This document shows, piece after piece, positions 55,042 through 64,000 of a stretch of 64,000 bases of DNA. The position numbers were made by a program, and so were the translations under genes. The notes beneath the pieces were generated by a model. That model was not told the DNA's origin. It ran no database searches and worked only from the letters and a program-made list of their open reading frames with translations. Source of the DNA: Coccinella septempunctata (Eukaryota > Arthropoda > Insecta > Coleoptera > Coccinellidae); NCBI RefSeq assembly GCF_907165205.1, contig NC_058198.1, forward strand, positions 19,011,001 to 19,075,000. Reading direction: 5' to 3'. Each line of letters starts with the position of its first letter. Positions within the stretch are counted from its first letter, which is position 1.

Positions 55042-56231
55042 AAAGCTCACGGAATGTTTCTGATCTGAGAATACCGAGAAAAGTAACTATTTAAGTACCT
55101 ACCTAGTTAAATGAAGTAATTGCTGACAGTAATAGGCCGAAGGCCACTATGTACATTCTAATTATTTTTATTTTCAAGTTATAATCCATTTAGCTCGAAT
55201 TAATTTGATGCTTTTGTGTATTCATTTCTCAATTTTCAATATTTTAATCTTTGTTTTTAGAAAACCTGGCAGAAGAATACGAAGATGATCCTACTGATTC
55301 CAAAATTTCCTGATAGATTTAATGATAAATGAAAAATATTTCATATAGCAAAAGATTGAGTTATATATTTTTCTATTGACTCGGTCATTTTATATTTCAT
55401 TTCTAAACGAATGCGATAATAATATTCGGTCAAATTCGGTTTATGTCCATATGGAAATTTTTAGGTTCTATATTTTATGAGCTTCACAAATACAAAATAT
55501 GTATTCCTACCAAGTATCCCCTAGATAAGGTGTAATAAAACCCAAATGAATTGAACAATGTTCAATTGTTGTTCTGGTCTATTTCACGGAAATAGACAGA
55601 ACATCTTGGTTCAGATTTAAGAATGCCGACAAATATACCTATTTACCTATTTTGTAAGGATGAGACGGACATTATTCTAATGGCAGCAATAAACCTATCT
55701 ATATCTAGAGTATCTGAATCTGGGCATCCTACATCCCTTCATTTCCAAGTTGTAACCCATTCAAGTCTAATAACAAATATGATGCCTTAGTGATCCCTTA
55801 TTTGCCAATACTCATTTCATATTGGAATTATTGCTTAGAAAAATAGATATTTTTGTAGAAGGAAAAGAAACAGAAAGAAAAATTATTTGTTATTGATTTT
55901 TCAATGTATTTTTCATTTCTGAATGGATTCAATCAATTCAACAATCGAATCGTCTACAAATTGAAACTGAGTCTTGAACGAATTCTTGAATTCCCTATCT
56001 TTTCGACTGTATTTTTTTAATCTATATATATACCTTTCGGAAAACACAACACAGTAATGATAATCCCTCTTGTTGAAAGAAAAATTGTGGGAGAAATTCA
56101 ATTTTATATTTCATAGTGATTAACGTAGAATATCAGTTGAAGTTGAGTCAAATCTGTCACAATGATAATATCTGTTGCCGAGAACAACTAAGTGTCAATT
56201 AATATTAATAATGTTCATAGTGCATGCAGAT
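55042..56231. repeat. Array unit noncoding part
   Basis: Matches 20968-22157, including the AATAAC change near 55888. No gene seen. Confidence 0.75.
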
Positions 56232-56669
56232 TCATAGCCTCATCAAGCGATGATTTGTTTTGACCTTCTGCTCAGAGGAGCGTAAACTCCATTTACTTGG
56301 AATTGTCAAAGCACGCGTTCGTTGTGTTCTTGTTTGTACAAGAACTTTTTTATGAGTGGTATTTTCTCGGAATGATGAGCGAGAGAAATCATCATTCCGA
56401 ACAATACTCACGCCAAATTTTGGATTCAGCAATCGCCTCCGCTCTTCTTTCCGCAATTCAGTCGTTCTCGAAATGAGCTTACGCCTGAGCATCGGGTCAT
56501 GAAGGCAGATATCTCTGAATCTTCAGCTCGTCGAATAAACGGATAACAGTGAATCAGCATCCAGATATCTAAAAATGGTTGAAACCATTTCTGCAGAAAA
56601 GGACCTGAAGGGATCCGATCTGCTTACGAAACATCCGGGCAAAACTCTGTAATCCATTTCACTAAGCAT
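56232..56669 (-). pseudogene. F-box protein copy 14, nonsense
   Basis: CGA to TGA at Arg49, inside the F-box, stops translation. The LP pair is also changed (FRSFSAEMV). N121K is present near the end. The downstream 86-codon open part starts at the LRRK motif and lacks the F-box. TATA at 56716-56722 is intact. Confidence 0.85.
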
Positions 56670-57257
56670 TCGTGAACAGACGAGTGAGTCTGAGGAATAC
56701 TCAAGCTACGCTGGCATATATACTGGCCCGCCGTCACTACGTCCAATGAGCTGATAGAAGGTATCCCCTCCACTCGATAACTTTTCCGTGCGTGTGACGG
56801 TTCAGGGCAGTTCAGATCTATGGGAAGCAAATTAAGATAGGACTGACTCATTTCATAATGAGCACCACACCAGCAGAGTGCTTCCCTAACCGTAGAGGTG
56901 GACACGGGAACGAACGGAAATATTCTAGGAAGGGTAGCCACCCAAAAGTGCCTTCTGTACCCCCCAGGTATCCACACCAGCAGGATACGTTATTGACAGT
57001 ATGGGTGGAATCAAGACTCTGGTATAGGAGGGGTGTAGACGGAGATTGATAATCCGATGATATAACGAAAAACGTTCCGATATAACTGAACTCAAACTGA
57101 TGCTTTTCTATTACACGAGACTGAGAACTGTGAGCGCACTTGCAGATTCAAATTAAGCCAGAATTCGTTAGGAGGGGATGTGAATTTTTGGTTAAATTAA
57201 GTTTATTTCGCTACAGAAATTTTTGGGTTTTATTACTATCAATAATACAAAATCTTC
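56670..57257. repeat. Array unit up to the inversion breakpoint
   Basis: Promoter region and part of half-repeat A, with about 40 bases deleted near 57154. Ends at about 57257 where orientation switches. No gene seen. Confidence 0.7.
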
Positions 57258-57588
57258 AATGTCAATAACGTATCCTGCTGGTGTGGATACCTGGGGGGTA
57301 CAGAAGGCACTTTTGGGTGGCTACCCTTCCTAGAATATTTCCGTTCGTTCCCGTGTCCACCTCTACGGTTAGGGAAGCACTCTGCTGGTGTGGTGCTCAT
57401 TATGAAATGAGTCAGTCCTATCTTAATTTGCTTCCCATAGATCTGAACTGCCCTGAACCGTCACACGGACGGAAAAGTTATCGAGTGGAGGGGATACCTT
57501 CTATCAGCTCATTGGACGTAGTGACGGCGGGCCAGTATATATGCCAGCGTAGCTTGAGTATTCCTCAGACTCACTCGTCTGTTCACGA

Positions 57589-58024
57589 ATGCTTAGTGAA
57601 ATGGATTACAGAGTTTTGGCCGGATGTTTCGTAAGCAGATCGGATCTCTTCAGGTCCTTACCTGCAGAAATGGTTTCAACCATTTTTAGATATCTTGATG
57701 CTGATTCACTGTTATCCGTTTATTCGACGAGCCGAAGATTCAGAGATATCTGCCTTCATGACCCGATGCTCAGGCGTAAGCTCATTTCGAGAACGACTGA
57801 ATTGGAAAGAAGAGCGGAGGCGATTGCTGAATCCAAAATTTGGCGTGAGTATTATTCGGAATGATGATTTTTCTCGCTCATCATTCCGAGAAAATACCAC
57901 TCATAAAAAAGTTCTTGTACAAACAAAAACACAACGAACGCGTGCTTTGACAATTCCAAGTAATTGGAGTTTACGCTCCTCTGCGCAGAAGGTCAAAACA
58001 AATCATCGCTTGATGAGGCTATGA
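57589..58024 (+). pseudogene. F-box protein copy 15, frameshifted
   Basis: A 2-base deletion near 57804 (attggaaag for attgcggaaag) shifts frame after residue ~72, so the product would be 91 residues with the F-box intact but a foreign tail. Further changes: P11A and P20L. TATA at 57536-57542. Confidence 0.8.
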
Positions 58025-59893
58025 ATCTGCATGCACTATGAACATTATTAATATTAATTGACACTTAGTTGTTCTCGGCAACAGATATTATCATTGTGAC
58101 AGATTTGACTCAACTTCAACTGATATTCTACGTTAATCACTATGAAATATAAAATTGAATTTCTCCCACAATTTTTCTTTCAACAAGAGGGATTATCATT
58201 ACTGTGTTGTGTTTTCCGAAAGGTATATATATAGATTAAAAAAATACAGTCAAAAAGATAGGGAATTCAAGAATTCGTTCAAGACTCAGTTTCAATTTGT
58301 AGACGATTCGATTGTTGAATTGATTGAATCCATTCAGAAATGAAAAATACATTGAAAAATCAATAAAAAATAATTTTTCTTCCTGTTCCTTTTCCTTCTA
58401 CAAAAATATCTATTTTTCTAAGCAATAATTCCAACATGAAATGAGTGTTGGCAAATAAGAGATCACTAAGGCATCATATTTGTTATTAGACTTGAATGGG
58501 TTACAACTTGGAAATGAAGGGAAGTAGGATGCCCAGATTCAGATACTCTAGATATAGATAGGTTTATTGCTGCCATTAGAATAATGTCCGTCTCATCCTT
58601 ACAAAATAGGTAAATAGGTACATTTGTCGGCATTCTTAAATCTGAACCAAGATGTTCTGTCTATTTCCGTGAAATAGACCAGAACAACAATTAAACATTG
58701 TTCAATTCGTTTGGGTTTTATTACACCTTATCTAGGTGATACTTGGTAGGAATACATATTTTGTATTTGTGGAGCTCATAAATTATAGATCCTAAAAATT
58801 TCCATATGGACATAAACCGAATTTGACCGAATATTATTATCACATTCGTTTAGAAATTAAATATAAAATGACCGAGTCAATAGAAAAATATATAACTCAA
58901 TCTTTTGCTATATGAAATATTTTTCATTTATCATTAAATCTATCAGGAAATTTTGGAATCAGTAGGATCATCTTCGTATTCTTCTGACAGGTTTTCTAAA
59001 AACAAAGATTCAAATATTGAAAATTGAGAAATGAATACACAAAAGCATCAAATTAATTCGAGCTAAATGGATTATAACTTGAGAATAAAAATAATTAGAA
59101 TGTACATAGTGGCCTTCGGCCTATTACTGTCAGCAATTACTTCATTTAACTAGGTAGGTACTTAAATAGTTACTTTTCTCGGTATTCTTAGATCAGAAAC
59201 ATTCCGTGAGCTTTATAGGTTCTGGAGTTCGGTTTGGGTTTTATTATACTTGTCTAGGCGGTAGGAAGATTTTGTGTTATTGGTAGTAATAAAACCCAAA
59301 AATTTCTGTAGCGAAATAAACTTAATTTAACCAAAAATTCACATCCCCTCCTAACGAATTCTGGCTTAATAGGACCCCATCAGTTTTTATTTCCACAGTT
59401 TGAATTTTTATTTGAATCTGCATGTGCGCTCACAGTTCTCAGTCTCGTGTAATAGAAAAGCATCAGTTTGAGTTCAGTTATATCGGAACGTTTTTCGTTA
59501 TATCATCGGATTATCAATCTCCGTCTACACCCCTCCTATACCAGAGTCTTGATTCCACCCATACTGTCAATAAAGTATCCTGCTGGTGTGGATACCTGGG
59601 GGGTACAGAAGGCACTTTTGGGTGGCTACCCTTCCTAGAATATTTCCGTTCGTTCCCGTGTCCACCTCTACGGTTAGGGAAGCACCCTGCTGGTGTGGCG
59701 CTCATTATGAAATGAGTCAGTCCTATCTTAATTTGCTTCCCATAGATCTGAACTGCCCTGAATCGTCACACGGACGGAAAAGTTATCGAGTGGAGGGGAT
59801 ACCTTCTATCAGCTCATTGGACGTTGTGGCGGCGGGCCAGTATATATGCTAGCGTAGCTTGAGTATTCCTCAGACTCACTCGTCTGTTCACGA
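58025..59893. repeat. Array unit noncoding part, inverted orientation
   Basis: Both half-repeats and the promoter region of copy 16, without the solo LTR. No gene seen. Confidence 0.75.
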
Positions 59894-60331
59894 ATGCTTA
59901 GTGAAATGGATTACAGAGTTTTGCCCGGATGTTTCGTAAGCAGATCGGATCCCTTCAGGTCCTTACCTGCAGAAATGGTTTCAACCATTTTTAGATATCT
60001 GGATGCTGATTCACTGTTATCCGTTTATTCGACGAGCCGAAGATTCAGAGATATCTGCCTTCATGACCCAAGGCTCAGGCGTAAGCTCATTTCGAGAACG
60101 ACTGAATTGCGGAAAGAAGAGCGGAGGCGATTGCTGAATCCAAAATTTGGCGTGAGTATTGTTCGGAATGATGATTTCTCTCGCTCATCATTCCGAGACA
60201 ATACCACTCATAAAAAAGTTCTTGTACAAACAAGAACACAACGAACGCGTGCTTTGACAATTCCAAGTAATTGGAGTTTACGCTCCTCTGAGCAGATGGT
60301 CAAAACAAATCATCGCTTGATGAGGCTATGA
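59894..60331 (+). CDS. F-box protein copy 16 (gag-associated subtype, plus strand)
   Basis: Full-length; E97D, M60R and K135M. The LTR-gag fragment follows about 200 bases downstream, as for copies 5, 7 and 13. TATA at 59841-59847. Confidence 0.6.
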   Translation: MLSEMDYRVLPGCFVSRSDPFRSLPAEMVSTIFRYLDADSLLSVYSTSRRFRDICLHDPRLRRKLISRTTELRKEERRRLLNPKFGVSIVRNDDFSRSSFRDNTTHKKVLVQTRTQRTRALTIPSNWSLRSSEQMVKTNHRLMRL

Positions 60332-60539
60332 ATCTGCATGCACTATCAACATTATTAATATTAATTAACACTTAGTTGTTCTCGGCAACAGATATTATCA
60401 TTGTGACAGATTTGACTCAACTTCAACTGATATTCTATGTTAATCACTATGAAATATAAAATTGAATTTCTCCCACAATTTTTCTTTCAACAAAAGGGAT
60501 TATCATTACTGTGTTGTGTTTATCGAGAGGTATATATAT
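60332..60539. repeat. F-box 3' flank, shortened by the LTR
   Basis: Same junction at the TATATAT run as in the other four gag-linked units. Confidence 0.6.
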
Positions 60540-61228
60540 TGTTACGAGACCGTTTCCCACAAGAAACACGGAATCGCATCGGAACCCGAAACCCAGGATT
60601 CCTGGAAGACGACACAAGGCGTGACCACCGATTGTGACTCTTTTCCGTTTTCATAATTTGAATAATAGTTAGTTGATGTCTAGCGTTAGATAGATTCACT
60701 TGCTTGTTCTTTGTACAAATAAAAACGATATCCCTTCTATCGAGTTGTCCTTTGATTATCATTGGTAAACCTAAAAAGAAATAAGTTCTTTTTAAAAACA
60801 GACTTTCGGATACGTTATTCATAACTGGCGCTGCCCGAACAGGATATCGCAACGGGGTTTTAGTGAAAAAAAAAACAAAAATCAGTTTCCATAAGTGAAT
60901 ACGGACTCGTCCGGCCAGGCTGTTCGAAGAGTGTTCGAGGAACTCCCGGTGACTATCAAGTCTTTGTGCGGTATCACCAAGAAACCACATCGAACCAGCA
61001 GAGAATCAATTCTACCCACTTCACCAGAAGGAAGACCATCAACTCGATCCACTTCGATTAAGAAGAAGGAACTACACACCCTAGGATGCATATCTTGGTG
61101 ATCTCTTTCCTTAAACCCAGAATCCCAAAGTTCAAATGACAGATAACGATTCTTCAGGCGTACTAGAAGTTATCGCTGAAGATTCAGAATTATTAGAATT
61201 AGGAACAAACTTTTTGAATAACCAATTA
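60540..61228 (+). mobile_element. LTR-gag fragment, copy 4 (plus strand)
   Basis: LTR 60540-60825 (286 bp), primer-binding site from 60826, leader, and gag from the ATG at 61136 for about 31 codons before the inversion breakpoint. The leader lacks 14 bases present in other copies, including the GTAAGT motif. Confidence 0.75.
61136..61228 (+). pseudogene. Retrotransposon gag, short N-terminal fragment
   Basis: Only the first ~31 codons (MTDNDSSGVLEV... to the NNQL region) remain before the junction with the variant block. Confidence 0.7.
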
Positions 61229-61651
61229 ACGGCTTCTTCTCGGGGTACTCGAGCACCAGATATTCTCTAAGGGAAAATAGCAAACCTACCCTGGTAGCTA
61301 CGAGCCGAAGACAAGATTCCTCGGTGTCTGGGGTGTTAGCGATAACCAGTGAAAGTAAACAGATTATATTCGTCGACTCGTACAAGGAAACACAAATGGC
61401 ACTATTATAAAATTCGTGAAGTGAAAGACTCGAGATCGGTAAATCTACAGGGGAAAAACGGACGGAATGAAACAGGATCCAATCTCGAACGTTATACGAG
61501 GTTTACGGACGTGTACGTCAGCTAGAACCTAAGACGCACACTTAACGGGCAGACACCGGACTTCAGCCAGGTTAGGGGATGAAAGAATAACGACGACACA
61601 GAATTACGACAGCTTACCCTTAGGCGTGTTCGGGACTCCCCGGGTATCCAC
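61229..61651. repeat. Approximately 910-bp variant block, right part only (copy 4)
   Basis: Starts inside the block at 'acggcttcttctcgg' and continues to the usual 'ccacaccagcag' junction. The left half was lost at the inversion breakpoint. Contains the palindrome GTAGCTAC. Confidence 0.65.
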
Positions 61652-63357
61652 ACCAGCAGAGTGCTTCCCTAACCGTAGAGGTGGATACGGGAACGAACGG
61701 AAATATTCTAGGAAGGGTAGCCACCCCAAAGTGCCTTCTGTACCCCCCAGGTATCCACACCAGCAGGATACGTTATTGACAGTAAGGGTGGAATCAAGAC
61801 TCTGGTATAGAAGAGGTGTAGACGGGGACTGATAATCCGATGATATAACGAAAAACGTTCGGATATAACTAAACTCAAACTGATGCTTTTCTATTACACG
61901 AGACTGAGAACTGTGAGCGCACTTGCAGATTCAAATAAAAATTCAAACTGTGGAAATAAAAACTGATGGGGTCCTATTTAGCCAGAATTCGTTAGGAGGG
62001 GATGTGAATTTTTGGTTAAATTAAGTTTATTTCGCTACAGAAATTTTTGGGTTTTATTACTACTAATAATACAAAATCTTCCTACCGCCTAGACGAGTAT
62101 AATAAAACCCAAACCGAACTCCAGAACCTATAAAGCTCACGGAATGTCCAAAAAACTAATTAGGTATGAGGGGACCAAGTATCTGGGTTTCTGATCTAAG
62201 AATACCGAGAAAAGTAACTATTTAAGTACCTACCTAGTTGAATGAAGTAATTGCTGACAGTAATAGGCCGAAGGCCACTATGTACATTCTTATTATTTTT
62301 ATTTTCAAGTTATAATCCATTTAGCTCGAATTAATTTGATGCTTTTGTGTAATCATTTCTCAATTTTCAATATTTGAATATTCGTTTTTAGAAAACCTGG
62401 CAGAAGAATACGAAGATGATCCTACTGATTCTAAAATTTCCTGATAGCTTTAATGATAAATGAAAAATATTTCATATAGCAAAAGTTTGAGTTATATATT
62501 TTTCTATTGACTCGGTCATTTTATATTTCATTTCTAAACGAATGCGATAATAATATTCGGTCAAATTCGGTTTATATCCATATGGAAATTTTTAAGTTCT
62601 TTATTTTATGAGCTCCACAAATACAAAATATGTATTCCTTACCAAGTATCACCTAGATAAGGTGTAATAAAACCCAAACGAATTGAACAATGTTTAATTG
62701 TTGTTCTGGTCTATTTCACGGAAATAGACAGAACATCTTGGTTCAGATTTGGGAATGCCGACAAATTTACCTATTTACCTATTTTGTAAGGATGAGACGG
62801 ACATTATTATAATGGCAGCAATAAACCTATCTATATCTAGAGTATGTGAATCTGGGCATCCTACTTCCCTTCATTTCCAAGTTGAAACCCATTCAAGTCT
62901 AATAACAAATATGATGCCTTAGTGTATTCATCCCTTATTTGCCAATACTCATTTCATGTTCGAATTATTGCTTAGAAAAATAGATATTTTTGTAGAAGGA
63001 AAAGAAAGAAAAAGAAAAATTATTTTTTATTGATTTTTCAATGTATTTTTCATTTCTGAATGGATTAAATTAATTCAACAATCGAATCGTCTAGAGTTAT
63101 TGAAACTGAGTCTTGAACGAATTCTTGAATTCCCTATCTTTTCGACTGTATTTTTCAAATCTATATATATACCTCTCGATAAACACAACACAGTAATGAT
63201 AATCCCTCTTGTTGAAAGAAAAATCGTGGGAGAAATTCATAGTGATTAACGTAGAATATCAGTTGAAGTTGAGTCAAATCTGTCACAATTATAATATCTG
63301 TTGCCGAGAACAACTAAGTGTTAATTAATATTAATAATGTTGATAGTGCATGCAGAT
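61652..63357. repeat. Array unit noncoding part
   Basis: Half-repeats A and B and 3' flank of copy 17, minus orientation restored. More diverged by eye than the central units. No gene seen. Confidence 0.75.
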
Positions 63358-63795
63358 TCATAGCCTCATCAAGCGATGATTTGTTTTGACCTTCTGCTGA
63401 GAGAAGCGTAAACTCCAATTACTTGGAATTGTCAAAGCACGCGTTCGTTGTGTTCTTGTTTGTACAAGAACTTTTTTATGAGTGGTATTTTCTCGGAATG
63501 ATGAGCGAGAGAAATCATCATTCCGAACAATACTCACGCCAAATTTTGGATTCAGCAATCGCCCCCGCTCTTCTTTCCGCAATTCAGTCGTTCTCGAAAT
63601 GAGCTTACGCCTGAGCATCGGGTCATGAAGGCAGATATCTCTGAATCTTCGGCTCGTCGAATAAACGGATAACAGTGAATCAGCATCCAGATATCTAAAA
63701 ATGGTTGAAACCATTTCTGCAGGTAAGGACCTGAAGGGATCCGATCTGCTTACGAAACATCCGGGCAAAACTCTGTAATCCATTTCACTAAGCAT
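63358..63795 (-). CDS. F-box protein copy 17
   Basis: Full-length E/H-type copy; R78G, S131F and E133Q near the end. TATA at 63842-63848. Confidence 0.6.
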   Translation of the reverse strand: MLSEMDYRVLPGCFVSRSDPFRSLPAEMVSTIFRYLDADSLLSVYSTSRRFRDICLHDPMLRRKLISRTTELRKEERGRLLNPKFGVSIVRNDDFSRSSFRENTTHKKVLVQTRTQRTRALTIPSNWSLRFSQQKVKTNHRLMRL

Positions 63796-63984
63796 TCGTG
63801 AACAGACGAGTGAGTCTGAGGAATACTCAAGCTACGCTGGCATATATACTGTCCCGCCGTCACTACGTCCAATGAGCTGATAGAAGGTATCCCCTCCACT
63901 CGATAACTTTTCCGTCCGTGTGACTGTTCAGGGCAGTTCAGATCTATGGGAAGCAAATAAAGATAGGACTGACTCATTTCATAA
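63796..63984. promoter_or_regulatory. Promoter-proximal region of F-box copy 17
   Basis: TATA/initiator and conserved segment leading to the variant block. Confidence 0.5.
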
Positions 63985-64000
63985 TGATTTGAGCTTGCTA
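63985..64000. repeat. Approximately 910-bp variant block, left edge (copy 5)
   Basis: The window ends 16 bases into a fifth copy (tgatttgagcttgcta). Confidence 0.6.

Larger units (their letters stand above)
57258..61228 (+). repeat. Inverted block of the array
   Basis: The F-box genes at 57589 and 59894 and the LTR-gag fragment run on the plus strand here, opposite to the rest. Left junction: half-repeat A (aatcttc) meets inverted 'tgtcaataacg'. Right junction: gag codon ~34 meets the variant block at 'taacggctt'. The block lacks the solo LTR. Confidence 0.85.

Noticed and set aside
8838..63795. CRISPR array or bacterial gene cluster
   Set aside because: The repeat unit is 2.3 kb, with no short spacers, no cas genes and no ribosome binding sites; the retroelements are eukaryotic.

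Overview
The window is eukaryotic, most likely from an arthropod (probably an insect) with an AT-rich genome. It holds Penelope-like, BEL/Pao, RTE-like and CR1/Jockey-like elements plus solo LTRs, TATA/initiator promoters in arthropod style, and no operons, ribosome binding sites or prokaryotic genes. The species cannot be named from sequence alone.

The backbone is a tandem array with a unit of 2,307 bp, exact between the copies starting at 29999, 32306 and 34613 and between 46241 and 48548. Each unit carries one intronless 145-codon ORF for a short F-box protein, normally on the minus strand, followed by about 1.9 kb of AT-rich DNA that is itself a diverged dimer. I count 17 F-box copies: 13 full-length and open (8838, 9756, 19277, 22158, 26050, 29999, 32306, 34613, 46241, 48548, 53350, 59894, 63358), three disrupted (1476, 56232, 57589) and one cut at the 3' end (11346). 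A TATA box about 31 bases from a TCAGAC initiator lies just upstream of the ORF and leaves a 5' UTR of about 20 bases.

The array has been reworked. Some units carry an approximately 286-bp LTR plus a dead gag fragment just downstream of the F-box gene (near 1.0, 18, 25, 52 and 61 kb). Some carry an approximately 910-bp block upstream of the gene (11.9, 35.2, 49.2, 61.2 and 64.0 kb). Two carry the same 582-583-bp solo LTR at the same site (20.4 and 54.5 kb), which shows that a block of at least 8 kb was duplicated after that insertion. A block at 57258-61228 is inverted.

Younger single insertions with recognisable target-site duplications are: a BEL/Pao-type element with an env-like gene, internally deleted (3178-7692); a nearly complete RTE-like element (13084-16292); a 5'-truncated CR1/Jockey-like element with a TTTA tail (27307-28944); and a compound Penelope-like insertion of one inverted, one truncated and one direct copy between 11-bp duplications (37481-45890), whose pseudo-LTRs carry hammerhead-like motifs. 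The transposons look like passengers. The candidate for something undescribed is the amplified F-box gene with its compact promoter and a hairpin-rich 144-nt in-frame segment bounded by splice-like signals.
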